A stretch of DNA of 42,361 nt from a virus. Below the pieces are notes generated by a model. It made no database searches. It saw nothing but the letters and a program-made list of their open reading frames with translations, and had not been told where the DNA came from. The DNA is taken from positions 1 through 42,361 of IMG/VR virus record IMGVR_UViG_3300036852_000749; one strand, 5' to 3'. The translations under genes and the position numbers were made by a program. Position 1 is the stretch's first letter. Each line of letters opens with the position of its first letter. Below are positions 23,327-32,031 of the stretch, piece after piece.

Positions 23327-23655
23327 GGCTGACCCGCCGTGCAGTACACGAACATCTCGCGGCCGCGGTCATCCGCCCGATCGATGGCTTGGATCTGAAA
23401 CGTGGTCGACGCGCCGCTGTCCGCGTAGGTCACGGCCGCCTGATGCTTCGGACTGACATCGGCCCGCCGGCGCAGCCGCAGGCGATGCGTGCTCACCGCG
23501 GCGAGCTGCCCCGCGGCCAGGCGTTCCTCGCGTCCGAGGACCTCGACGGTGCAGGGCAGATCGCTCGCCAGCGCCGTCGGTGTGGTCGAGCGCCCGCCCT
23601 GGCCGTCACTGATCGGCGTGAGGGCCTGAAACGTGACGCGGTCCCGCGGCCTCAT
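23323..23655 (-). CDS. Head closure / head-tail adaptor protein
   Basis: 110 residues from ATG 23655. VTFQALTPISDGQGG, a beta-strand centre, AVTYADSGASTTFQIQAIDR and the DDRGREMFVYCTA ending match SPP1 gp16-like stopper proteins. Overlaps the upstream connector stop by ATGA. The long reading frame extending to 24771 is an unrelated shadow. Confidence 0.75.
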   Translation of the reverse strand: MRPRDRVTFQALTPISDGQGGRSTTPTALASDLPCTVEVLGREERLAAGQLAAVSTHRLRLRRRADVSPKHQAAVTYADSGASTTFQIQAIDRADDRGREMFVYCTAGQP

Positions 23656-24248
23656 GCCAGGAGCTCCCGCCGGCACGTGCGGACCAGCATCTCGAAGCCC
23701 AGGGGTAGCTGCGTCACGACGTTGCCTATGTTCACGGCATCGGGATGCGCCTCGAGGTGCCCGATCAGAAGCAGCATCGCCGTGCGCAGTGGTTCGGCGA
23801 CCTTGGCGACGTCGGCCGGCGCCGGGCCGAAGCCGAAGACCGCACGCACCACCACGCCGTTCACCGCGCGCAACACTCCGGTCGGCCAGCTCTTCCCTTG
23901 ACGGAGTGCGATCCGCGGCCGCGAACTGATGCGGTCGACGACGTAGGTGGTCGGATCCACCACAGTCGGGACTTCCGCATCGTCGTACCATGTCACGGAC
24001 GTCACCGACTGCAGCGGGGCGAGGGGGAGCACGATCGCATCGCGGCACGTCGGGAACGCATCCGACGCGCAGTCCCATGTCTGGGTGATCAACTTGAGGC
24101 CGGAGTGCCGCTCCACGGTCAGCCGCGAAGCAGTCACCCAGGCCGCCAGCTGCGCATCGATGTCGGCGGTGACGACCGAGACCTGCCCCCGCGCCTCGCT
24201 CAACGTCACGGGCTCGACCGTCGGCGCCGTGACGAGGCTCACCCCCAT
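23652..24248 (-). CDS. Head-tail connector protein (gp6-like)
   Basis: 198 residues from ATG 24248. Begins VSLVTAPTVEPVTLSEARGQ, with helix DAQLAAWVTASRLTVERHSG and a C-terminal helix AEPLRTAMLLLIGHLEAHP. This is the layout of gp6/gp15-type connectors that bind the portal ring. Start overlaps the upstream stop (TGATG). Confidence 0.75.
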   Translation of the reverse strand: MGVSLVTAPTVEPVTLSEARGQVSVVTADIDAQLAAWVTASRLTVERHSGLKLITQTWDCASDAFPTCRDAIVLPLAPLQSVTSVTWYDDAEVPTVVDPTTYVVDRISSRPRIALRQGKSWPTGVLRAVNGVVVRAVFGFGPAPADVAKVAEPLRTAMLLLIGHLEAHPDAVNIGNVVTQLPLGFEMLVRTCRRELLA

Positions 24249-24499
24249 CAGCCGCGCTCCGGGCGCCGCCGGGCGTCGAGCAGCGACTCGCCGGCCACGG
24301 GACGCGTGGTCGGCTGTGCAGACGTCTGCACAGCGCCGCCAAGCCGCGACGCCGGCAGCACGATGCGGCCGTCGTCGCGCGATCGCACGATGACGCCGCG
24401 CGTGACACCCACGCCGTCACCGCCGGGATCGCCCGCCGGCTTGCATGCGGAATGGGCCGCGCCGCAGATGGGACACGGCCCTGGGGAGACGTTGAACAT
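24248..24499 (-). CDS. Small cysteine-motif protein with VQTSAQ
   Basis: 83 residues from ATG 24499. The N-terminus PCPICGAAHSACK has a single zinc-knuckle-like cluster. The basic C-terminal part includes VQTSAQ at about residues 57-62, encoded by the palindrome at 24313-24334. It sits between a decoration-like protein and the connector. Confidence 0.5.
   Translation of the reverse strand: MFNVSPGPCPICGAAHSACKPAGDPGGDGVGVTRGVIVRSRDDGRIVLPASRLGGAVQTSAQPTTRPVAGESLLDARRRPERG
24313..24334. repeat. Palindrome, copy 3 (22-bp perfect)
   Basis: The core GTGCAGACGTCTGCAC (24316-24331) is extended by CTG/CAG-type flanks to a perfect 22-bp palindrome. In frame as VQTSA within the 24248-24499 gene. Confidence 0.95.
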
Positions 24500-24505
24500 G
24501 GCGGG

Positions 24506-24913
24506 CTACGACGCGTCCACGTATTCGATCTCGACGCAGGCCTGCCCGGCCTGGGTGATGGCAACCCCAGTGTGCCGGCAGAAGACCGCGCCGCCGGCGG
24601 GCACCGCGCCGGCGACGATCGCCATCGTCGTCTCGGTCCCCACCGTCTTCGCGTTTTCGTAGGCAGTCGCCGCGGCGATCTCCCCGCCGCCAAGCGTGGT
24701 GCCGAGCTTCGCATTGCCCGCGGCGACCGTGCCCGTCGTGGCGTCGACGTAGACAATACGGGCGGCGACAATCACGATGGCGGCTACCGCTTTCAGGATC
24801 ACGTCGTCGATCGTCGTGCCGGCCCCGTTGTCCAGGTTGAACCAGACCGACCGCGCGACCTTGACGGCGCCGCCGCCGACCTGCCGATTGAGCCCAGGGT
24901 TGTACCGAGACAT
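24506..24913 (-). CDS. Capsid-associated decoration-like protein
   Basis: 135 residues. SVWFNLDNGAGTTIDDVILK, ARIVYVDATTGTVAAGNAKL and GETTMAIVAGAVPAGG form a beta-rich pattern, and the gene follows the capsid gene directly, the usual place for a decoration or head-fibre protein. Ends IEYVDAS. Confidence 0.6.
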   Translation of the reverse strand: MSRYNPGLNRQVGGGAVKVARSVWFNLDNGAGTTIDDVILKAVAAIVIVAARIVYVDATTGTVAAGNAKLGTTLGGGEIAAATAYENAKTVGTETTMAIVAGAVPAGGAVFCRHTGVAITQAGQACVEIEYVDAS

Positions 24914-24980
24914 CTGATCTCCTTCTCGATCGCGCGCCGGCGCCGAGCCGCGAAGCCCCAGCGCCGGCCGCCTCGGTCTG

Positions 24981-26504
24981 TTAGTTGAGCCCCGTCACCT
25001 TGCCGAACGCGCCCGGGCGATACACCGCGAGCGCCTCGCGCATCTCGGCCATGATCGCGACGAGGCGCTTCGTGAAGAAGTCGGAGTGGCTGTTCGTGGC
25101 GGTCACCGTGGCCCCCCGCCGCGCGAACCGCTGGGCGCACTGGCGATACGCGCCGACCAGGCTCGTGTTGGCGACAATCAGCGGCGTGACCGCGGCGGGC
25201 AGCCCCCAGAGCATCGGCGTCTGCATGGCGCTGAACGGCCCGTTGCCGTAGTACTGCCCCTGCGCATCCTTCCCCAGCACGATGGTCTGCCAGTTCGTGG
25301 GATTGAGGACCAGGCCGTCCGGCATGACGAACGCGGTCGTCATGATCGCGATGATCTGCTTGAAGATCGCGTCGGCGTTCGTGTCCGTCCCGCGGGCGAC
25401 CGCCGCAGCCAGGTTGGCCCGGTTCATCAGGCCGGTCAGGTTCGGGGCGACGCCGGAGCCATTCAGGAGCTGGTCTTCCTCGGCAAGGTCGAGCCCCAAC
25501 CGCAGCCGGCCGTCGATGTAGGACTGGGTCTGCGCCTGGTCCTCGAGCATCTCCGCCGTGACGGGAAGGAAGTGCGCGATCGAGCGCACCGGTTCGGCCA
25601 CGCGGTCGAACACCAGCGTCGATTCTGCGGCGGCTGCCGCCTCCGCGCGGGCCGCGGCCGCGTTGGTGAAGGTCGTCTCGACCATGTATTCCACCGTGTT
25701 CGAATCCGTGGTGCCAGGCGCGAGGAGCTGCGTCACACGGATCGGCCGGAGCAGCAGTGGTTGAATCCCCTGCTGGTAGTCCGGCAGGACGAGCTTGCCG
25801 CCGGAGCCGGCCGACTCGTCGAGGGTCGTGGCGCCGATGTCGGCGATCTCGACCGCCGCGGAAAACCCTTGGCGGCGGTGATTGCCCGCCTTGATGGCCT
25901 CGTAGACCTGCGACGCGACAAAGTGCTGGCCGAGACTCAACGCCCGATGCGTCTGCCGCTCCATCTCAGCGCCGGGCCGAGTCGTCTTGTCGGCGCCGGC
26001 GGTCAACGCGTCGATCTGCCGGCGCATCTCCGCGTCCCCATCGATCCCGTCGAGGCGCGCCTTGATCTTCTTCGCTTCGTCGAGGTGCTGCTGAACTGAC
26101 TTCCGTTCCTCGGCCGTGAGCTCGCGCTCCTCCTTCTCGGCCGTGGTCATCACGACGGCCGCCTGCTTCTTCGCCTCCTCGAGCTCGGCGACGAGCTTCG
26201 GGCGGGCGATCGCGAACACGCCGCTGACCGCGAGCACGACCCCGTCCCGATGCGGCGACAGATCCCCGGCCAGCACGGCCACCACCAGCACCGCGGCCGC
26301 CAGGACCTCCAGGCGCCAGAGACCGCTCCACCAGCTGTGCAGACGTCTGCACGCCGCCGCGATCGGCGCGCGCCGGGCCCGCCACGGCTCGACCTCAAGG
26401 GTCCCCACGTTCCACGCACACACCTGATAGACGTTCGTCGGCATCGCCGCCACCGCCGCGAAGAGCGCGAGCAGGAACGGCATCACAGTGAGTCGGTGTT
26501 CCAT
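24981..26504 (-). CDS. HK97-type major capsid protein with hydrophobic N-terminal extension
   Basis: 507 residues as an ORF. From about residue 101 the delta-domain-like helix (VAELEEAKKQAAVVMTTAEK) and then the capsid fold (LVLPDYQQGIQPLLLRPIRV, PNLTGLMNRANLAAAV, SYIDGRLRLGLDLAEEDQLL, WGLPAAVTPLIVANTSLVGA) are typical of HK97 capsids of about 400 residues. The first ~100 residues are different: two or three hydrophobic segments (MPFLLALFAAVAAM; LEVLAAAVLVVAVLAGDLS). Either this is a fused membrane protein, or the real capsid starts later, for instance at a GTG near 26217. No clear internal site was found. Confidence 0.8.
   Translation of the reverse strand: MEHRLTVMPFLLALFAAVAAMPTNVYQVCAWNVGTLEVEPWRARRAPIAAACRRLHSWWSGLWRLEVLAAAVLVVAVLAGDLSPHRDGVVLAVSGVFAIARPKLVAELEEAKKQAAVVMTTAEKEERELTAEERKSVQQHLDEAKKIKARLDGIDGDAEMRRQIDALTAGADKTTRPGAEMERQTHRALSLGQHFVASQVYEAIKAGNHRRQGFSAAVEIADIGATTLDESAGSGGKLVLPDYQQGIQPLLLRPIRVTQLLAPGTTDSNTVEYMVETTFTNAAAARAEAAAAAESTLVFDRVAEPVRSIAHFLPVTAEMLEDQAQTQSYIDGRLRLGLDLAEEDQLLNGSGVAPNLTGLMNRANLAAAVARGTDTNADAIFKQIIAIMTTAFVMPDGLVLNPTNWQTIVLGKDAQGQYYGNGPFSAMQTPMLWGLPAAVTPLIVANTSLVGAYRQCAQRFARRGATVTATNSHSDFFTKRLVAIMAEMREALAVYRPGAFGKVTGLN
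26337..26352. repeat. 16-bp palindrome, copy 4
   Basis: Exact GTGCAGACGTCTGCAC within the N-terminal extension of the capsid reading frame (there read RRLHS). It is the only copy not read as VQTSA by the gene I favour. Confidence 0.95.
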
Positions 26505-26519
26505 CTGTCAGTCTCCTGG

Positions 26520-27503
26520 TTACAGAGTGTCGAGTTCCACTTGCAGCACGTCGCGCCAGGGGGCGGGCCGGGACTCCTGGGCCGTGGCCGGTGAAGGCTC
26601 CTGGGCCGTGGTCTCCGTGCCGCCCGGCGTGCGTGCGGTCATCACCGCCCGGCGCCCCTGGGGCGTCGAGAGCCGAGCAATGACGTCGGATAACGACTCG
26701 ATTCGGTCGACCATCGCGGCATCGCGAGCCGGGATGGCCGAGAGGACGCGCCCCTGGCCGTAGCCGTCTTTCACGTCCTTCACCGATACGCCGCGGCCGC
26801 GGGCCACGGCTTTCACGAAGAGCTCGTAGTAGGGCGCGATGCGCGCGTGGATCTCGCCGCGTGATTCGTCGCTCAGCGGCTCGTACGGGTGTCCCGCCAC
26901 CTTCGCGGCCGGGATCGCCACGAGCGTGGTCTTCACGCCCCTGCTCTCCTGCGCCTTTGAGACGTCGGTATGCGTGGTGACCACGCCGATGCTGCCGACC
27001 ATCCCAGAGGGGGACACGACCAGTTCGTGCGCCTGGGCCGCCACCTGATACGCGGCGCTGGCCGCCATGTGATCGGCGACGGCGACGATCGGCTTCTTCC
27101 CGCGCGCGCGGTAGATCTTTTGGGAGAGCTCCTCGACGCCAAAGACCGAACCGCCGGGCGAGTCAACGCTCAGCACGATGGCATGCACCTCCGACTCGGC
27201 AAGGGCGTCATCGAACATCTTGCCGAACAGCTCCGTCGAGACGCCCCCGCTGATCTGCATGAACAGGTTCATGCGGGGCGCCATCACGCCGTGGAGCGGG
27301 AGCACCGCGACGGGGCCGACTCGCGAAGGCGACTGGCCGTCGTCGTCTTTTTCGCCGACACGCGCCTGGATCTCCGCGGCATCGAATCGGCCGCCCGCCG
27401 CGCGAAACTCTACGATTTCGAGAATCAGCTCGAGCGCCGACGGCACAATCGCCCAGGGATGTTCGCGAATCGCCTGCAGCGTGCGTGAGTAGCGACCGGA
27501 CAT
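26520..27503 (-). CDS. S49-family prohead protease
   Basis: 327 residues from ATG 27503, overlapping the portal stop (TGATG). Contains AIVLSVDSPGGSVFGVEE, DHMAASAAYQVAAQAHELVV and GMVGSIGVVTTHTDVSK. The nucleophile is Ser149 in AASAAY and the general base Lys201 in AAKVAG, 52 residues apart as in Bacillus SppA. It would trim the capsid delta domain and scaffolding. The C-terminal 40 residues are Pro/Thr-rich. Confidence 0.85.
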   Translation of the reverse strand: MSGRYSRTLQAIREHPWAIVPSALELILEIVEFRAAGGRFDAAEIQARVGEKDDDGQSPSRVGPVAVLPLHGVMAPRMNLFMQISGGVSTELFGKMFDDALAESEVHAIVLSVDSPGGSVFGVEELSQKIYRARGKKPIVAVADHMAASAAYQVAAQAHELVVSPSGMVGSIGVVTTHTDVSKAQESRGVKTTLVAIPAAKVAGHPYEPLSDESRGEIHARIAPYYELFVKAVARGRGVSVKDVKDGYGQGRVLSAIPARDAAMVDRIESLSDVIARLSTPQGRRAVMTARTPGGTETTAQEPSPATAQESRPAPWRDVLQVELDTL

Positions 27504-29023
27504 CAGAGGTCCTCCGTAAACCGCGAGACAAGCGCATCGACCCGGGCCCGAGACCACGGCGCGGCACCGTCTTCAAGAAGGGCCCAGGTTTCACTGTTCA
27601 CCAGGCCAGCCACCCGGTCGGCGTCCTCGCCCCACACGGAACAGAAGTCGGCGCCACAACCGGCGCGCAGATCCGCGGCGAGCTCACGGGTCCACCGAGG
27701 ATGGTTAAACTTCGACGCACGCACCTCCGGCGCATCCTTCTCAAGCCGGGTGTGCTGGCGTGCGGCGAACTTCTCGAGGACCGCGCGAACCGCCGCCGGC
27801 TTCGCCTGGCGGCGGTCACCACCGAAAGTGCTGCCCTGGCCGGGCGCGACATCCGCGAGATCGTCGGCGTTGGGATTGTCATGCCACGGCAGGTTCAACC
27901 GCGCACGCGCTTCATTCGCCGTCATATAGGGTCGACCAACGGCGCGCGCGAGCGAATCCGCCTGCTCCTCGAACGAACCCTTCAACTTTTCCGCGATGTT
28001 GAATTCGACGTAGACGTCTTCCACGTCCTCGAAGTCCGGCAACAGCTGCAGCTCGATATCCTCCTCGAGCATCACCAGCCACGGGCCCAGGCAGTCCTGA
28101 TACAGCTGCTTGTGCTGCTCGCGGACGTTGGAGAACGTGGCGTGGTCGAGGATGCCGACCATCGGGAGGGGGACATGGAATTGCGCCGCGACAAACTCCC
28201 GCGTGAGCCGGAGGCCTTCGGCATACTGCGAGTCCTTCGCGTTGAAGCTGATCGGCTTCAACATCATGCCGTCCTCGAGGACCGGGGTTTTCCCGGCCTT
28301 CCGGCCGGCAAACTCCTGCCACTGAGACCGGAACTCCTCGCGCTGTTCTGTATTCCAATTCGGTGCGTTCGCCGGGCGCTCAATAACGGTCTCGAAGCGG
28401 CCCGAGTTTCTCCAGAACTCCTCACGATAGGCGCCGGCCGCGGCGGCCTCGGCGAGGACGCGCCGCAGCGTCTCGAGCGGCGGGAAGCCGACGACCGCGT
28501 TCGCCGGGTCGAACAACCGGAAGTGCACGATCTCGGAGGGCGCAAACTCCCTCGGCTGGCCACCCGTGGTCGGCTGCCACGTGTAGCCCACCGGCAGGAG
28601 GACACCCTTGACGGACATCTCCGCCGCGGGCAACCGCACCAGGCCGAGCTCGCGGGCGGGCAGGCGGACCTTCAACCAGTAGCCATTCGCGAACGTCCCG
28701 ATGTCCTGGACGGTGGACTCAATGAACCGGTACCGGCTCGTCGACGGATTCGGCCGGCGGAACGTACGCACCAACCCGTGGTCCGCGCTCGTCAACCGCA
28801 CGCGGTCTGTATCCGTGACACGACGGAAGGCCTGCAGGCCGAGCTGCGCGATGTTGCGGGAGAAGAAATCGATAACGGTCCGCACCGCCGGCTGCGTGCG
28901 GTAGATCTCCGCATAGGAGCGGCGATAGCCGTCGTAGAACGGGCCCGACGTCGTCACCGATGACAGGCCCAGCGGCGAACCTCCGACGGCGGTCAGTGCT
29001 CCAAAGCTGGAGACAATCGCCAT
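27503..29023 (-). CDS. Phage portal protein
   Basis: 506 residues from ATG 29023; the ORF extends to 29146 across the neighbouring gene. Typical portal pieces: RTQPAVRTVIDFFSRNIAQL, VRLTSADHGLVR, EIVHFRLFDPANAVVGFPPL, FHVPLPMVGILDHATFSNVR, then EQHKQLYQDCLGPWLVMLEE. Forms the dodecameric ring for DNA entry. The C-terminal 100 residues after the portal core contain a helical extension (CSVWGEDADRVAGLVNSETW). Confidence 0.9.
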   Translation of the reverse strand: MAIVSSFGALTAVGGSPLGLSSVTTSGPFYDGYRRSYAEIYRTQPAVRTVIDFFSRNIAQLGLQAFRRVTDTDRVRLTSADHGLVRTFRRPNPSTSRYRFIESTVQDIGTFANGYWLKVRLPARELGLVRLPAAEMSVKGVLLPVGYTWQPTTGGQPREFAPSEIVHFRLFDPANAVVGFPPLETLRRVLAEAAAAGAYREEFWRNSGRFETVIERPANAPNWNTEQREEFRSQWQEFAGRKAGKTPVLEDGMMLKPISFNAKDSQYAEGLRLTREFVAAQFHVPLPMVGILDHATFSNVREQHKQLYQDCLGPWLVMLEEDIELQLLPDFEDVEDVYVEFNIAEKLKGSFEEQADSLARAVGRPYMTANEARARLNLPWHDNPNADDLADVAPGQGSTFGGDRRQAKPAAVRAVLEKFAARQHTRLEKDAPEVRASKFNHPRWTRELAADLRAGCGADFCSVWGEDADRVAGLVNSETWALLEDGAAPWSRARVDALVSRFTEDL

Positions 29024-29028
29024 GAGGA

Positions 29029-29256
29029 TTACGCCGGCACGACTTGAATGAACGAGACCTTGGCGCATTCGATCACAACATCTCCATCCATCGGCACGGG
29101 CGGGCGGTTCGCCTGCAGCAGCCGGGCGTCCTTCAACACCAGCCACCCGCCGCGCTTGTCGAAGAGCACGCCGTCAATCGAGTTCTCCTGACGGTCGTCG
29201 AGGGTCACGATGATGCGGCGGTGCAGGCACGGGATTCGCGCGAGCCAGAACTGCAT
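29029..29256 (-). CDS. Small Sm-fold-like phage protein
   Basis: 75 residues from ATG 29256. The strand pattern (RRIIVTLDDRQENSIDGVLF, then DKRGGWLVLKDARLL) resembles a small Sm-like barrel, common in phage genomes next to the portal gene. Ends 5 bp before the portal start. Function unknown; the fold call is inference. Confidence 0.5.
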   Translation of the reverse strand: MQFWLARIPCLHRRIIVTLDDRQENSIDGVLFDKRGGWLVLKDARLLQANRPPVPMDGDVVIECAKVSFIQVVPA

Positions 29257-29320
29257 TGGTTCCGATGTCAGCAGGATGAGGCGGGATGAGGTTGCCGACA
29301 AGGGGGGAAATTGTCGGCAT

Positions 29321-29361
29321 TTCGCGTACTTCGCGTACTTCGCGTATTTCGCAAAAAAAAA
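29321..29361. repeat. 9-bp tandem repeat and A9 run
   Basis: Three tandem units of TTCGCGTAC (third unit TTCGCGTAT) at 29321-29347, then a partial TTCGC, then nine A residues at 29353-29361. It lies between the HTH gene stop and the small Sm-like gene. On the minus strand, the transcribed one, the HTH stop is followed by a T9 run, so a terminator-like slip is possible, but no hairpin precedes it. Confidence 0.8.
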
Positions 29362-29583
29362 TCAGAGAGATCCGATCGGGCCCGTGACGATGTCGTCGAT
29401 TCTTCCAAAACGCCGCGCGTCCATGGTAAGGATTCGAATACGCGTACCGACCTTCATTGCCGGCAGCGCACCCTTCGCGACCCAGTATTGAATCGCTCGC
29501 TCACTCACTTTCCAGTACGTCGCGAGCTCAGCGACCGTGACATGCTTCTCCGGGTGAGTTGCCAGATCAACAATCGTCGTCAT
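29362..29583 (-). CDS. HTH domain protein (excisionase/helix-turn-helix 17 type)
   Basis: 73 residues from ATG 29583. VTVAELATYWKVSERAIQYW then VAKGALPAMKVGTRIRI is a winged helix-turn-helix of the excisionase/MerR-like class. Usual partners are site-specific recombinases, yet here it sits between terminase and portal, 26 kb from the recombinase. Could regulate the late operon. Confidence 0.7.
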   Translation of the reverse strand: MTTIVDLATHPEKHVTVAELATYWKVSERAIQYWVAKGALPAMKVGTRIRILTMDARRFGRIDDIVTGPIGSL

Positions 29584-29584
29584 A

Positions 29585-31441
29585 TCAGCACACCATCAAT
29601 CCGTGGCCGTCTCGGTACGCCGACGGTCGGTCCGGCGTTCGCTCCATCGTGCAGATCGCGTCGATCAGCGCAACGCCGCCGTCGATGCGCTTCCGCTGAT
29701 TCAGCTTCACCGGCCGAATTTCGCTCCAGCTGTTCTCTTCCTTGCCCATATTGCCCACACACATCGTCATGACCGGATTGCCGTCGTGCGCGAGGTTGCG
29801 GCTGAACACGAGCGCCGAGAGCGTCTTCGACGGCCCATTCAGCATCTTGAAGCCCTGCGGCACCTCGGTCACGAGCTCGTCGCCGAAGTGGCGCTGGAGC
29901 CGCGTCACGAACGCCGTCGCACCGGCCTGGTCAACGCCGATGCCGCGGATCCGGAACCGCTTCGCCAGGACGGTGATGATGAAGTTCGCGATCGCGTCGT
30001 GGTCGATCAGCGCGCCTGGGGTGGAAGACAGGAACTTGCGATCCCGCCAGTCGGGATACGGGATGTTGTCTTCCCGGGCCCGCTGCTGCAGCGTCTCTTC
30101 GGGCATCCAGAAATACGAGAGCACATCAATCGCCCGAGTGATGGCCTGTCCATCGTCGGGCAGCTGCACATCGCGCGGCATCGGCCGAGGGAAGATCGCC
30201 TGCACGGACGCCAGGTCGACCTTCTCCGAGAGGTCGCAGCCGAGGAAGCACTCGCGCCCGCGCAGCGACTCGGCAAAGGTCGACGCGGCCGGTGTCACCA
30301 GTTCCGACTGGCACACGGTCCAGCGGTCGACCGGAATCCAGACGCTGACCTGCTCGGTCCAGATGCAGAAGTTCAGACGCTTCACGATGCTCTGCTGCGA
30401 GGGCATGTCGATCGCCTCGCGCACCGTGTCGCGCAAATAGACCCAGGGCAGCGACACGCCGAGGTTGGGACACACCTTCAACCAGTGCGGGCCTTCGACG
30501 CGCCAGTCGTCGCAGTCCGCACACGTGTCCGACGGCTGGAGCTTGCCGGCGGCGCGGCAGGCCTCGCACGCGTCGAGCTGACAGACGTAGGCAAACCACG
30601 TGTCGTTGGCAATCGTGCCCTCGAGGACCTGGCGCGAATACTCGTGCCAGTCCCAGCAGATGGATTGCTTGTCGAACCCGGAGTTCGTGATGCCGAAAAT
30701 CAGCGCGTTGCGCCGACCCTTGATGCCGGCGCGCATCTTCTGCACCACAATCCGCGTCTGCTCGTGCATTTCCTCTAACAGGCAGCCGTGCACGCGCTTG
30801 CCGTCGAGGCCTTTCTTCTCGGACGAGACCGCCCGGATGAACGACCCGGTCCGCTTGATCGCCAGGTTGTTGACGGTAGGTTCGATGATCTTCCGAAGCG
30901 ACGGCGAGGACGCCACCATCCGCGTGGCATCCGTGAAGGGCAGCTTCGCCTGGCCCAGCGTCGGCGCCGCAAAGAACACCTGCGCGCCGATCTCGCCGTC
31001 CGCGACCGCGAGGTAGATCATCAGGCCGGCGCCAAAGGGCGTCTTGCCATCGCCCTTCCCAGCCTCGAAGTAGCCGATGCGAAACCGCCGGAACCCCTTC
31101 ACGCTGTACCACCCAAAGAGCGACCCCGCAATGAACTGCTGGTGCGGCGACAGCACGAAAGGCTGTCCCTCGAGCGACAACAGATCGACGTCGGCGTCGA
31201 ACACGTCGTCCTCGGCGGTGACGTTTTCCGGGAGGCGCAGAATCGCCGGGAAGAAGTCGATGACGCGCTGCGCCTGATCAGGCTTCCAGACGAGGCCCCG
31301 TGCAGCGCCGGATTCGAGATCGTGCAAGTGGCGCTGACAGGCCTGGCGAACCATCAGGCCGGCGACAATCGTGCCGGCGACGACATCGGTCGCGTATTGC
31401 GTGACAGAATCGAGCGGTGGAGTGGTCGGGTGTTTGGCCAT
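29585..31441 (-). CDS. Terminase large subunit
   Basis: 618 residues from ATG 31441 (GTG 31456 is also in frame). Walker A AGKGDGKT at about 127-134, Walker B LLEEMHE at about 221-227; the nuclease part has LGCDLSEKVDLASVQAIF and a late GVDQAGATAFVTRL with an acidic residue. Between them is a Cys-rich stretch (CQLDACEACRAAGK, then CADCDDW). Pumps DNA into the prohead and cuts it. Confidence 0.9.
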   Translation of the reverse strand: MAKHPTTPPLDSVTQYATDVVAGTIVAGLMVRQACQRHLHDLESGAARGLVWKPDQAQRVIDFFPAILRLPENVTAEDDVFDADVDLLSLEGQPFVLSPHQQFIAGSLFGWYSVKGFRRFRIGYFEAGKGDGKTPFGAGLMIYLAVADGEIGAQVFFAAPTLGQAKLPFTDATRMVASSPSLRKIIEPTVNNLAIKRTGSFIRAVSSEKKGLDGKRVHGCLLEEMHEQTRIVVQKMRAGIKGRRNALIFGITNSGFDKQSICWDWHEYSRQVLEGTIANDTWFAYVCQLDACEACRAAGKLQPSDTCADCDDWRVEGPHWLKVCPNLGVSLPWVYLRDTVREAIDMPSQQSIVKRLNFCIWTEQVSVWIPVDRWTVCQSELVTPAASTFAESLRGRECFLGCDLSEKVDLASVQAIFPRPMPRDVQLPDDGQAITRAIDVLSYFWMPEETLQQRAREDNIPYPDWRDRKFLSSTPGALIDHDAIANFIITVLAKRFRIRGIGVDQAGATAFVTRLQRHFGDELVTEVPQGFKMLNGPSKTLSALVFSRNLAHDGNPVMTMCVGNMGKEENSWSEIRPVKLNQRKRIDGGVALIDAICTMERTPDRPSAYRDGHGLMVC

Positions 31442-31542
31442 GAACGGGTGAGGCACGCGGGCAGCTTTACCACTTACTCAGTTACGGAAGCACCCCGGCT
31501 TTGTCGGTCGCTTGCGCGCCGTGCCCCTTTTTGATTTCTCGA

Positions 31543-32031
31543 TCAACCCTCCAAAGTGAACGGCTGTGCAGACGTCTGCACAGCCAGCGCGACGTCCGGG
31601 AGATCCCATAACCCGGGGAGTCCGCGATACGGAATCGGCGACGGCAGTCGCCGGACGTCGGCCAGGCGCCAGGCGAAGCGCCCGGGTGAGTATTCTCCAA
31701 AGTCGCGCTCGACGTCGCTGATCGAGCGCGTGATCAATTCCGTGCGAACCACGTCCACCAATCGAGCGGTCGCGACAAGCGCGCCGCTGGGCAGATCGCT
31801 GACCGTCCAGATGTCCGCCATGGTGAGCTCGGTGCAAAAGGGTTCCCGATGAGACAACGCGAGACAACGCTCAACATCCGCGCTGACAATGCGCCCGGTT
31901 GGCGTAAGCCACTTCGACGCGTGAATCGCAATGGGGCCACGGTACTCGGTCGACCAGCTGCGGGTTTCGATCCGTTTCGCCCCGATCGCAATCAGCGTCG
32001 CCCACGGCTGGATGAGTGACAGCGCCTTCAT
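31543..32031 (-). CDS. ASCH-domain (PUA-like) protein
   Basis: 162 residues from ATG 32031. The motif MKALSLIQPWATLIAIGAKR then IETRSWSTEYRGPIAIHASK is an ASCH signature: Trp and a GxKxxE-like region followed by R-G-P-x-x-I-H-A-S. ASCH proteins bind RNA or act in modified nucleoside metabolism. The C-terminus carries VQTSAQ from the palindrome at 31562-31585. TGATG-type coupling with the upstream small gene. Confidence 0.8.
   Translation of the reverse strand: MKALSLIQPWATLIAIGAKRIETRSWSTEYRGPIAIHASKWLTPTGRIVSADVERCLALSHREPFCTELTMADIWTVSDLPSGALVATARLVDVVRTELITRSISDVERDFGEYSPGRFAWRLADVRRLPSPIPYRGLPGLWDLPDVALAVQTSAQPFTLEG
31562..31585. repeat. Palindrome, copy 5 (24-bp perfect)
   Basis: The longest copy: the core GTGCAGACGTCTGCAC (31566-31581) is extended to a perfect 24-bp palindrome with GGCT/AGCC ends. 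In frame as VQTSA near the C-terminus of the ASCH protein. Confidence 0.95.

Noticed and set aside
25086-26099. Plus-strand ORF of 337 codons
   Set aside because: Antisense to the capsid; Arg/His/Gly-rich shadow.
27485-28963. Plus-strand ORF of 492 codons
   Set aside because: Antisense to the portal gene; shadow composition.
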